33,106 nucleotides of DNA from Verrucomicrobiota bacterium (GTDB lineage Bacteria > Verrucomicrobiota > Verrucomicrobiia > Verrucomicrobiales > Akkermansiaceae): positions 1 through 33,106 of the forward strand of contig RDZR01000057.1 of NCBI GenBank assembly GCA_004294095.1, given 5' to 3'. The translations under genes were made by a program, and so were the position numbers. Below the pieces are notes generated by a model. It had not been told where the DNA came from and did not search any database. It saw only the letters and a program-made list of their open reading frames with translations. Each line of letters opens with the position of its first letter. The first letter of the stretch is position 1. This document shows, piece by piece, positions 1-7,184 of the stretch.

Positions 1-158
1 ACGGAATCGAAAAAAACCAAGCTGAAGCGATTTTCTCCGACAGAGGCTTGGTGTTCGCGGAGGAATTGATTGAAACCATCAATCGATGCTTGGCGGATGA
101 TTCCCATCGAATCCGAACGGTCAAAGATAAAGGCGAGTTCTGTGGTGTTTGCTTTCAT
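1..158 (-). CDS. VWA-domain protein, 5' part only
   Basis: This is the first 52 codons of a gene that runs off the left edge of the window. Read on the minus strand from an ATG at 158-156, it begins MKANTTELAFIFDRSDSMG. The DRSDS segment (residues 13-17) fits the DxSxS metal-ion-dependent adhesion site of von Willebrand factor A domains, and the preceding hydrophobic strand (LAFIF) is the usual first beta strand. There is no signal peptide, so the visible part looks cytoplasmic, like the small stand-alone VWA proteins of bacteria. No Shine-Dalgarno sequence precedes the ATG. The remaining domains and exact role cannot be seen. Confidence 0.72.
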   Translation of the reverse strand, partial: MKANTTELAFIFDRSDSMGIIRQASIDGFNQFLREHQASVGENRFSLVFFDS

Positions 159-557
159 AACAAGCCAACAATAAGAGATTTTTTTAACATGTCAATCTAA
201 AAAAACTACTTATTCGTTAAAATGTTTTAAAGGCTACTAATGCTTTAGCTTGGGGTGTGGAATCTGCACTATTTGATGATGTTTTTGGGGATGAGGTCAC
301 GAGATGGATGCCAAGATGGTCACGCATCCTGATTGCACGTATTGCCTCAGCCCGAAAAACTTCCCCTGCATATGGGTCCGCCAATACAAGATGGAGCTGT
401 CAATGGCTGTTAAATCCGACTTAAATTTCTAAAAAGGGCAAGCGCCAGACTTTAGAAATTCGATTGCTAGCCGACTCATAATGAGATCAAAATGAATGGA
501 TTTTTTAAAAAGCCGCGAAAGGGATCCAGCATCCAGCTAACGAACGAGCGAACAGTC
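159..557. other. Intergenic stretch without a supported gene
   Basis: About 400 bases separate the VWA gene start from the end of the FecR-like gene. No reading frame here has recognisable protein character. A 63-codon frame starting at 492 runs antisense into the end of the FecR-like gene and looks fortuitous. The AT-rich stretch at 170-240 probably holds the promoter of the leftward VWA gene. The only clear structure is the inverted repeat at 424-460. Confidence 0.5.
424..460. repeat. 10-bp perfect inverted repeat
   Basis: AATTTCTAAA (424-433) is repeated inverted as TTTAGAAATT (451-460) around a 17-base GC-richer spacer. It lies about 100 bases beyond the stop of the leftward FecR-like gene. 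It could be a weak terminator or a two-half-site operator; the AT-rich arms and long spacer argue against a classical intrinsic terminator. Confidence 0.5.
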
Positions 558-1904
558 CTACTCGCTGGCTATCTGCAAAGTCAACGAGCGCACGTTGAGA
601 GCCGCTTCTGCGGATGCGGCGATTCGTATGCTATCAAACTGAGTATGTGGAGCAATTTTGCCCACACAAAAGGGCTTCCCTAATGGAGTTCCTCCTTGGT
701 GGAGAGAAACTTCGCCGGACGAAGCTTGATACCAAAGAGTCACCTCCTGTGGGCCCATCACTGAATCTGCTGGAAGAATGAGCGGGTATTTTTGTTTCAC
801 ATCCAGTGCCCAGGTGCGTGCTGGTCCAAACCCATCGCCGAAGAAAAGCACCTCGTTGCCTTCGTTGTAGAAACTCAAACCAGCCCACCCATCGGTGTGA
901 AAATCACCTAGCGCTGAATTTTGTAGATGCATGGTCACGAGAATCGAGCCCCCATTCAGATCCGGAATTTTCTCAGTTAAATGGTGAAAAACAGAAAAGT
1001 TTTTTCCTTCTAAGCTCGTTTCCCCAAAATTGGGCGTGCCATGCTCTAGTTTCCAACGGCTGGGGGAGAATCCACCGAGCGAGATGGTTTTATACTTGGT
1101 CAACTGCCTCGGAAAATTGACCGATCCGAAATTTCCTGGCATTATGTCCCCCATGGTTGATACTTTTACGGCTTGACCATGAGTCAATTCGCGTTGGATC
1201 GAGCTACCATCCAATTGTAAATTGACACTGCCCTCGATGACTTGAACGTCTGTGGGCTTGGCAGAATTGATTTTGATTCCAAAAATCGCTTGGGAGGCCA
1301 GCAAGATGAGGGAAGGGGACTTGAAGCGCAGCGGCTGAGGACTATTTTCAACATAAACAGTCGCGGTGCCTCGGCCAATTTGAATTTCGCTGGCTTGATT
1401 AAACGAGAGTTCTGCAGGCGCACGCAGGATGAGCCTTTGGTTTTTAGACACATGCAACTCCACGCTCCCGCGCTCCAAAGTGAGTGTGCTATCCGTGGCC
1501 AATTGTATTTTACTCTTATTTTTTTGGTAATTTCCTTCGATCCGCCATAACGCATCTGCTGAGAATTCACCATGGGCGATTGCCATAAATGGAATGCCCT
1601 TATCGGTCTTGGATGGCTGCCAGAGCAGAGCGATGCATATGCCCGTAACGCAGAGGACGGCGGCAATGCCAAGCAGCCATAATGGCCATGGTGAAAAACT
1701 CGAAGCTGATGACTTGCCGATAGGAAAATTTTTCGGTGCATCCTCAAATTCTTCTTCCAAAGTATGATTGAGAATTGCGTATTGGCCGTATTCTTTGAGC
1801 AAATCTTCCTCGCTGACGATGCGTCTTTGGAATTCATCAAAAGTGTCTTTTGAGACGCCACCTTCCAAGATTTCTTGGACTAAAATTTTATCTTGGCGTT
1901 TCAT
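558..1904 (-). CDS. FecR-like anti-sigma factor with C-terminal LamG-like extension
   Basis: A 448-residue single-pass membrane protein. The cytoplasmic N-terminus (residues 1-70) is of the anti-sigma kind, followed by a transmembrane helix around 74-95 (WPLWLLGIAAVLCVTGIC). Residues about 120-255 resemble a FecR domain, with repeated short beta strands such as ERGSVELHV and VQVIEGSVNLQL. The last 180 residues look like a LamG/concanavalin-type beta sandwich. The ATG overlaps the sigma-factor stop by four bases (ATGA), so the two are translationally coupled. In Verrucomicrobia and Planctomycetes such pairs are common, the FecR-like protein holding the ECF sigma factor until an outside signal is sensed. 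The signal is not evident. The LamG assignment is from overall character rather than a diagnostic motif. Confidence 0.8.
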   Translation of the reverse strand: MKRQDKILVQEILEGGVSKDTFDEFQRRIVSEEDLLKEYGQYAILNHTLEEEFEDAPKNFPIGKSSASSFSPWPLWLLGIAAVLCVTGICIALLWQPSKTDKGIPFMAIAHGEFSADALWRIEGNYQKNKSKIQLATDSTLTLERGSVELHVSKNQRLILRAPAELSFNQASEIQIGRGTATVYVENSPQPLRFKSPSLILLASQAIFGIKINSAKPTDVQVIEGSVNLQLDGSSIQRELTHGQAVKVSTMGDIMPGNFGSVNFPRQLTKYKTISLGGFSPSRWKLEHGTPNFGETSLEGKNFSVFHHLTEKIPDLNGGSILVTMHLQNSALGDFHTDGWAGLSFYNEGNEVLFFGDGFGPARTWALDVKQKYPLILPADSVMGPQEVTLWYQASSGEVSLHQGGTPLGKPFCVGKIAPHTQFDSIRIAASAEAALNVRSLTLQIASE

Positions 1905-2449
1905 GATTGTTGGCGGGAAACATCGACCAACTTACGCTCGATGCACTTTTTGAGAACAGCACGTAAATTAAATAAAATGGCCTTCATGGTGCCGGCGCTG
2001 CGCTGCTTGATTGCGGCATATTCTTGCAGCGAAGCGTCAGTCGCATAGCGATGATGCAAAAGCTCGCGATCTTGCGGACGCAGCTTTTCCATGCACGAAC
2101 GTAACGCTGTGTGGCGCTCTTCCAACTCATCAGAGTCTTTTTCCAATTCAGGTGAAATTCGTTCAATCACCTCATCGTCAAAGATAAGCCAACCTTTGGA
2201 AATTAACCTCCGCCGGTGATTTAAAATGTGATAACGAATCGTCTGAAATGCCCACGCCTTGAAATTGGTGCCTAGCTCGAAGCTACCCCGTTTTTGCCAC
2301 AACGTAATATTCACCTCCTGCAGAAGATCACGCGCACCAGAATTTCCGGGTGATAATGAACGAATATAAGACAGCATCGAGCTTTGATGTTTGGTCAGTT
2401 CTTGCACAAATTCGTTAGAACTTGCATCATCAATGTCTGTTTTACTCAT
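1901..2449 (-). CDS. ECF RNA polymerase sigma factor
   Basis: A 182-residue sigma-70 family protein. Region 2 occupies roughly residues 20-85 (YIRSLSPGNSGARDLLQEVN, then FKAWAFQTIRYHILNHRRR), the core-binding and -10 recognition part. Region 4 occupies roughly 125-175 (LRPQDRELLHHRYATDASLQ, then a helix-turn-helix starting YAAIKQRSAGTMK). Regions 1 and 3 are absent, as in ECF factors. It matches the pattern of the group often annotated as the Rhodopirellula/Verrucomicrobium sigma family. Its stop overlaps the start of the FecR-like gene, which is probably its anti-sigma factor. No Shine-Dalgarno sequence precedes the ATG. Its regulon cannot be read from the window. Confidence 0.9.
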   Translation of the reverse strand: MSKTDIDDASSNEFVQELTKHQSSMLSYIRSLSPGNSGARDLLQEVNITLWQKRGSFELGTNFKAWAFQTIRYHILNHRRRLISKGWLIFDDEVIERISPELEKDSDELEERHTALRSCMEKLRPQDRELLHHRYATDASLQEYAAIKQRSAGTMKAILFNLRAVLKKCIERKLVDVSRQQS

Positions 2450-2541
2450 GATCCAAGCCGTAATAAATATGTGTGAAAAAGAGCAAATGGTTTAGTGAAA
2501 ATTTTTCAACGTCAGTTCCTAATGAACCGTTAGCCAAATCC

Positions 2542-3942
2542 TCAAAACTCGACCTCCACTCCCATTCTTCCCACTTCGATCTGCCCAGCATGTTCACTCA
2601 GCAAGGCCTCACGTAACGTGCTTGCCGATTGCTCCTCGCCATGCACCAACCAGACCTTCTGCTTGCTGCCGGTGATGCGTCTAAAATAATCTAACAGTTC
2701 AGAATGATCGGCATGGCCAGAAAATGAATCGATGATTTCAATCTTCGCTCTCACGCGGTATTTACCGCCGAGAATAGAGACCTCTTTGATGCCATCGCGG
2801 ATTCGCCGCCCCAACGTGTTTTCTGCGCAGTAACCGACGAATAGCACCGTCGTCCCCGGCTCGGTGATGTGGTTTTTCAAATGGTGCAAAATGCGGCCCG
2901 CCTCGCACATGCCAGAAGCTGCGATGATGATCGATGGCCCTTCTAACTGATTCAGTGCTTTAGATGCAGTGACAGATCGCACCAAGCTGAGATGATCGAA
3001 CCCGAATGGATTTTCTCGTTCAAAAAGTGACTGATAGACTTCCTCGTTGAAACAATCAGGATGCAATCGGTAAATTTCCGTCGCACTCACGGCAAGCGGG
3101 CTATCCACAAATACGGGAATTTTCGGAATGGCACCTTTTTGAAAAAGCTCGTGAAGCACATAGAGCAATTGCTGCGTGCGCTCAACCGCAAAGGCCGGAA
3201 TCAAAACCTTGCCCCCGCGCTTCAATGCCTGCTTGAGGACATTTTCAAAGTGATCATCCACGCCCGGCGGAGCCTCGTGCTCGCGGCCACCATACGTGCT
3301 TTCCATCAGTAAAAAATCGATCTCTCCAACCACCGCCGGATCTCGCAAAACCTCATTGCCGCCGCGCCCCACATCGCCGGAAAATAAAAATCGCTTACTC
3401 GTCCCATCTGCTGAATCAACAATTTCTAACAGCACCTGCGCGCTGCCCAAAATATGTCCCGCATCAAAGAACGTGAGATGCACGCCATCCGTCAGCGGCA
3501 TGCGGCGGCCATATCCCAGCGTCACAAATTGGCGCAAGCATTGCTCCGCTTCTTGTTCGGAATAGAGAGGCTCCACAGGCTCCAAGCCTTCCTTGCGGCG
3601 GTGCTTATTGAGCCACTCGGTATCGCTCGTCTGAATTCGCGCAGAGTCTGCGAGCATGATCTGGCATAAATCTCGCGTGGCGTGCGTTGCGTAAATATTT
3701 CCGGAAAATCCCTTCTTCACCAAGTTGGGCAAATTGCCACTGTGATCGATGTGTGCGTGAGAAAGAACCACCGCATCGAGCGAGGCTGGGTCAAAATGCG
3801 GGAAATTCCAGTTAATCTCATACGCGTCTTTGCGCGATCCTTGGTAAAGTCCGCAATCTAACAGAATTTTCTTGCCGTTAATTTCTAACAAATGCTGCGA
3901 ACCCGTTGTCGTGCCCGCTGCTCCACAAAATTTGAGTTTCAT
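2542..3942 (-). CDS. MBL-fold beta-CASP RNA metallo-hydrolase
   Basis: A 466-residue metallo-beta-lactamase-fold nuclease of the CPSF73/beta-CASP type. The zinc-binding motif SHAHIDHSG lies near residues 61-70, followed by DAGHILGSAQ, FSGDVGRGG and the C-terminal SGHADHSELLDYF, which supply the remaining metal ligands. The beta-CASP insert shows VLIPAFAVERTQQLLYVL and IIIAASGMCEAGRILHHLK. Family members are endo- or exoribonucleases acting in RNA processing or decay in the cytoplasm. The ATG at 3942 is preferred; a GTG lies one codon upstream at 3945. The stop of the ArgA-like gene is 9 bases upstream of this ATG, so the two are probably co-transcribed. The coding sequence carries four copies of the TGTTAGA motif. 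Confidence 0.93.
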   Translation of the reverse strand: MKLKFCGAAGTTTGSQHLLEINGKKILLDCGLYQGSRKDAYEINWNFPHFDPASLDAVVLSHAHIDHSGNLPNLVKKGFSGNIYATHATRDLCQIMLADSARIQTSDTEWLNKHRRKEGLEPVEPLYSEQEAEQCLRQFVTLGYGRRMPLTDGVHLTFFDAGHILGSAQVLLEIVDSADGTSKRFLFSGDVGRGGNEVLRDPAVVGEIDFLLMESTYGGREHEAPPGVDDHFENVLKQALKRGGKVLIPAFAVERTQQLLYVLHELFQKGAIPKIPVFVDSPLAVSATEIYRLHPDCFNEEVYQSLFERENPFGFDHLSLVRSVTASKALNQLEGPSIIIAASGMCEAGRILHHLKNHITEPGTTVLFVGYCAENTLGRRIRDGIKEVSILGGKYRVRAKIEIIDSFSGHADHSELLDYFRRITGSKQKVWLVHGEEQSASTLREALLSEHAGQIEVGRMGVEVEF

Positions 3943-3951
3943 CACCCCAAC

Positions 3952-5052
3952 CTAAGCATCCTTCGCAGCACCATCCAGCTGATTTTGAAAAACCCTCGAA
4001 TCACGTCCACTCTCCTCATACTGTTGCCGGCGCACTGGTGGTAAATGATCAATCGTCGCGGCCTCATAGCCCAATTTCTCAGTAAAAAATTCTGCGGCGC
4101 GGTTGCTCAATGCGAAGACACGCTTCATCCCGCGTTGGCGAGCGATTGCTTCCACATGCTGCACTAATTCGATGCCGTAGCCGCGCCCTTCATGGGCCTG
4201 TTTCACATATAAACACGCCACTTCGGCGGTTCCTTCCTTAGCGTAAGGATGCAACGCCACGCAGCCGACCACGTGATCATCGATGGTCATCACATAAAAA
4301 TCATCAATCGCCGCCAAAATATCTTCATACGTTCGCGCGATCAATTTTGTCCGCCGGACTGATCTACCAATCATCCCTAACAGCTCAGGAATATCCTCCT
4401 CGCGCAGCTTGCGAATCATCCGGTAACTATCCGCATGCACCATCGTGCCGACTCCTTCGTTAGAAAATAATTCATCCACTAGCACGCCCTGCTGGCGGCC
4501 ATTGAGCACATGCACCCGCGGCACACCTCGGTGGCACGCTTCTGCGGCAGCGAGTAAAAGTTTCGCACTTGCCGCGTCTGTCTCTGCGGCAAGCCTCAGC
4601 GCATCAGCCGCGCGGATCGCATGAGCCGGCGCGCCGTTGACCAAGATCGCTTCTTCTAACAGCGTGATAATTTTCGCCACCTTAATCTCTTTGGCAAATT
4701 CGATCACCGCTGGATCCAACGGACCCGTCATCGATGCATCAATAATCGCAGATTGCCCGCGTGCTAAAATTTCCAATGCTTCCACCGCGGCGGCTGGATC
4801 ATGAATCGGCCGCGATACACGAGCTGCCATAATCTCGCACTCGAGCGTCCAATCATACAAATCTTTCAGATCCCCGCCGAGCACGCCGAGGACCAATTTC
4901 ACCCCAAGATCTTCAAGAACTGCTAGATCTAACAGAGTCTCTGCAATCGCTGGCTCAGGCAGCAATCCGGCCTCAATCAGGACCAAAAAAATCTTGCCAC
5001 GAAATTGCGGAATATACTGAAGAACCTCGCGGATATCACTCTGTTGCGTCAC
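3952..5052 (-). CDS. argA: N-acetylglutamate synthase (ArgA-type, reduced kinase-like domain)
   Basis: About 366 residues, built like ArgA: an amino-acid-kinase-like N-terminal domain and a C-terminal GNAT acetyltransferase. The order of landmarks follows E. coli ArgA: QYIPQFRGKIFLVLI near the start, VDELFSNEGVGTMV at the domain junction, MIRKLREEDIPELLGMIGR opening the GNAT domain, the acetyl-CoA loop EGRGYG, and ending VRRQQYEESGRDSRVF. It would make N-acetylglutamate from glutamate and acetyl-CoA, the first step of arginine synthesis. The kinase-like part is about 75 residues shorter than in the 443-residue E. coli enzyme. A GTG at 5052 puts the N-terminus where the family begins and has AGGA eight bases upstream; an ATG at 5091 would add 13 residues. 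It heads an operon with the beta-CASP gene. Confidence 0.85.
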   Translation of the reverse strand: MTQQSDIREVLQYIPQFRGKIFLVLIEAGLLPEPAIAETLLDLAVLEDLGVKLVLGVLGGDLKDLYDWTLECEIMAARVSRPIHDPAAAVEALEILARGQSAIIDASMTGPLDPAVIEFAKEIKVAKIITLLEEAILVNGAPAHAIRAADALRLAAETDAASAKLLLAAAEACHRGVPRVHVLNGRQQGVLVDELFSNEGVGTMVHADSYRMIRKLREEDIPELLGMIGRSVRRTKLIARTYEDILAAIDDFYVMTIDDHVVGCVALHPYAKEGTAEVACLYVKQAHEGRGYGIELVQHVEAIARQRGMKRVFALSNRAAEFFTEKLGYEAATIDHLPPVRRQQYEESGRDSRVFQNQLDGAAKDA

Positions 5053-5182
5053 GTCTCGATTCCTATCAAACAATGCGCGGCCGACAAGCATCGCTTTCTT
5101 GCTAAATTTTTAGCTTGTGACGGAAAAGGAATTGATCGAAGGGATGTTTGTAATTATTGAAATAGCATTACAAAAATAAGTT
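5053..5182. promoter_or_regulatory. Divergent promoter region with a palindrome
   Basis: The region between the leftward argA-like gene and the rightward gene at 5183 must carry promoters for both. It contains GCTAAA-TT-TTTAGC at 5101-5114, a 6-bp-arm palindrome, and an AT-rich tract at 5145-5178. No -35/-10 pair stands out. The palindrome could be an operator, but nothing in the window identifies its binding protein. Confidence 0.35.
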
Positions 5183-6715
5183 GTGAGTGATCCGCAGAAT
5201 AACCCATTAGACAGTCTTCTAACCAATTTCGCACTCGGTCCCGCGTGGGCCCGCTCAGGTGCCGATGCGCGGGAGCCTCACAAACAAAAAACATTTCGTG
5301 ATGATTCGCGTGGTGACCGCCGAGACATGGATCGTGATGCGAGGCCGAGGGATCGTCATGCCGCACCGCGCCCAGCCCGTCCACTACCTCCAGTGGAAAC
5401 GCGGCCAGCTGAAGGAGTGACTGTGGCGATCGTTCCCTGCCCTCAAGCAGTGCATACGATTGGTAAGGAAATTCATCAAGTGGCGCGCGTCTATTCATTG
5501 TTCGACGTTGCGAAAACCTTACTTTCAGAAAAATCAAGACTGCGCGTTGTTTTTGAAATCGCTGAAGGATCTGAACCACTGTTGTTAGGAAAAAAAGATG
5601 ATTCTCTATTTCTAACAAAAGAAGATGCGCTCAAGCATCTTTGGAACTCGAATTTACTCCAAGAACTGCTTGAAGAAGAAACCATTGAGGTCGATCCGCC
5701 TAACGGAAATTTTCAAGCCATTGCCCGCTGTGGTCTTACGCAGACTCTGCTAGGGCCAGTCAATTTCCATGCTTATCAGAGCAACTTGCGCAAACTTCAT
5801 CGAGAGAAGCTTTCTCATATGCCACTCGAGGCGATCACCGCTAGAGTGAAAATAGAGCGTGGTGAAGAAGCTGTGCAGCTTTGGTTAGATGGGATGAAAA
5901 AACAAACTCGCTGGCGGCTCAAAGGTGATGAACAAGCCGAGTGGTTTCATGAAATCCCAGCGCTAGAGCGAGCGCTCGGTCCTCATTTGTTAGAATCTGC
6001 ATATCAAGAAGTGCGCAAGGCCGAGGTGGCTGCATCCATCCCTGCGCAAAATCTATCAGCTGGGTTATGGGCATCGCTCAAAGCGGCGGGAAGCCACGCA
6101 CGCCAGCATCCTGCCTTCATGATTCCCGCGGTCTGTCGCGCCGCGGAGGCAGAGCATCTTCCCGTTTTCAAACGCCAAGGGAAACTTTTCACCGGTCCAG
6201 CGCGGCCTCATTCATTGCCGCTCGATGCGGTGCTTGCCGAGCGCCCTGCCATCATGGTCCAATGGATACGCGAAAATACGCCCGCCAAGCTCGAAGGTTT
6301 ATGGAAAGCAGTCCTTCCGGAAGGCAGCACCGCCCCCCCTGCGGATTTCGCGGCGGATTTATTTTGGCTGCTCCAGCAAGGTCACATTTTACTTCATACC
6401 GATGATACGCTCGTCGTGCAAGAGCCAAGGACTGCGGCCGAGCCTCCAGCTGAAGGCAGCGTGCCAAGCGGCAAAAAGAAAAAGAAAAAAAAGAAAAAAT
6501 CAACTGCTTCAGATGTCGTCGCTAGTGATGGGATGAAAGTGATTGCAGAGGAGGCGATTGCAGAGTCCATCGCACCAGATGAAATTGCATCAGCCGCTTT
6601 AGAGCCCGGACCGATCGAACTCGCCGAATTGGAGCCTAATGCAGTCGATGATCAGCACTCACAAATCGTAGAAGAAACAGTGAGTGCAGCAGAAGAAAAT
6701 CATCCGGCCTCATGA
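5183..6715 (+). CDS. Hypothetical protein with basic N-terminus and nine-lysine run
   Basis: A 510-residue soluble protein I do not recognise. It has no signal peptide or membrane helix. The first 75 residues are rich in Arg, Pro and Asp and look disordered. A compact region follows (roughly 80-230), including HTIGKEIHQVARVYSLFDVA and LFLTKEDALKHLWNSNLLQE. Residues about 230-420 are helical with many Trp and Leu. A run of nine lysines (DNA 6472-6498) precedes an acidic tail rich in Glu and Ala. The start is a GTG at 5183 with no good ribosome-binding site. The lysine run next to an acidic tail suggests nucleic-acid or ribosome binding, but this is a guess from composition. Confidence 0.75.
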   Translation: MSDPQNNPLDSLLTNFALGPAWARSGADAREPHKQKTFRDDSRGDRRDMDRDARPRDRHAAPRPARPLPPVETRPAEGVTVAIVPCPQAVHTIGKEIHQVARVYSLFDVAKTLLSEKSRLRVVFEIAEGSEPLLLGKKDDSLFLTKEDALKHLWNSNLLQELLEEETIEVDPPNGNFQAIARCGLTQTLLGPVNFHAYQSNLRKLHREKLSHMPLEAITARVKIERGEEAVQLWLDGMKKQTRWRLKGDEQAEWFHEIPALERALGPHLLESAYQEVRKAEVAASIPAQNLSAGLWASLKAAGSHARQHPAFMIPAVCRAAEAEHLPVFKRQGKLFTGPARPHSLPLDAVLAERPAIMVQWIRENTPAKLEGLWKAVLPEGSTAPPADFAADLFWLLQQGHILLHTDDTLVVQEPRTAAEPPAEGSVPSGKKKKKKKKKSTASDVVASDGMKVIAEEAIAESIAPDEIASAALEPGPIELAELEPNAVDDQHSQIVEETVSAAEENHPAS

Positions 6716-6750
6716 TTTTTCAAATAATTGCAACTTTCTTGAGCACAGGG

Positions 6751-6779
6751 TTGACGCAATCACCTCACTGTGATTCAAA
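6751..6779 (+). promoter_or_regulatory. Candidate promoter of the tRNA-Ser gene
   Basis: TTGACG (6751-6756) and TTCAAA (6774-6779) are separated by 17 bases, 19 bases before the mature tRNA start. The -35 matches the sigma-70 consensus in five of six positions; the -10 is weak. Position and spacing make it the best candidate in the gap. Confidence 0.35.
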
Positions 6780-6798
6780 ACCTTCGTCCGCAACGACT

Positions 6799-6888
6799 GG
6801 AACGGTGGCTGAGTGGTCGAAAGCACTCCCTTGCTAAGGGAACGTAGCAGTAATGCTACCGAGGGTTCGAATCCCTCCCGTTCCGCCA
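6799..6888 (+). tRNA. tRNA-Ser (anticodon GCU), CCA encoded
   Basis: A 90-base class II tRNA. The acceptor stem GGAACGG (6799-6805) pairs with CCGTTCC (6878-6884), followed by discriminator G and an encoded CCA. The anticodon loop TTGCTAA carries GCT at 6833-6835, which reads AGU/AGC serine codons. The long variable arm typical of serine tRNAs follows, then a perfect T arm (GAGGG-TTCGAAT-CCCTC). All arms pair well, so it is probably functional. A minus-strand reading frame over it is a well-known artefact and not a gene. Confidence 0.97.
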
Positions 6889-6943
6889 TTCGGTTGCTCG
6901 ACTCTTGGTCCTGCCCAAGGTAGAAGTCCTCGCCCTCAAGTGA

Positions 6944-7184
6944 GTGGTTACCCTCCAACTCCGGCAGATGCTCGAGCAGGAACATGTCACTCAAACCAAA
7001 CTGGCTTCGCGCATGAAAGCCAGCCGTGATTCACTGGATCGCATGCTCGATCCCCCAAATCCCTCGCTCACCGTGGCGAGCCTTGGAAAAGCAGCCGCCG
7101 CACTCGGACGGAAGGTGGAACTGATCTCGCGGATACTGTCTTCGCAGCAAAGTGAAGAGAAGGTGAAGTTTTTCTTTCAGCGCA
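6944..7184 (+). pseudogene. XRE-family antitoxin-like gene, N-terminally truncated remnant
   Basis: The frame from a GTG at 6944 encodes a helix-turn-helix segment of the XRE type seen in HigA-like antitoxins: LRQMLEQEHVTQTKLASRMK, then DSLDRMLDPPNPSLTVASLG and KAAAALGRKVEL. Family members usually carry another 30-50 N-terminal residues, but a TGA lies directly upstream at 6941-6943. They also usually end soon after the RKVEL-like segment, whereas this frame runs on into the antisense of the convergent 1333-residue gene and stops at 7390. No toxin gene is adjacent. It therefore looks like a stub of a toxin-antitoxin locus lying 55 bases after the tRNA-Ser. A short functional regulator from the GTG cannot be ruled out. 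Confidence 0.55.

Noticed and set aside
1184-1861. 225-codon minus-strand frame inside the FecR-like gene
   Set aside because: It is an alternative frame of the same strand as a convincing gene; composition is Ser/Arg/Lys-rich without domain character.
5154-5618. 154-codon frame antisense to the lysine-tailed protein
   Set aside because: Lies wholly opposite the gene at 5183 or its promoter and has no recognisable motif.
6710-6994. Minus-strand frame over the tRNA-Ser gene (contains EREGFEPSVALLLRSL)
   Set aside because: This is the classic spurious translation antisense to a serine tRNA and is common in databases as a false protein.
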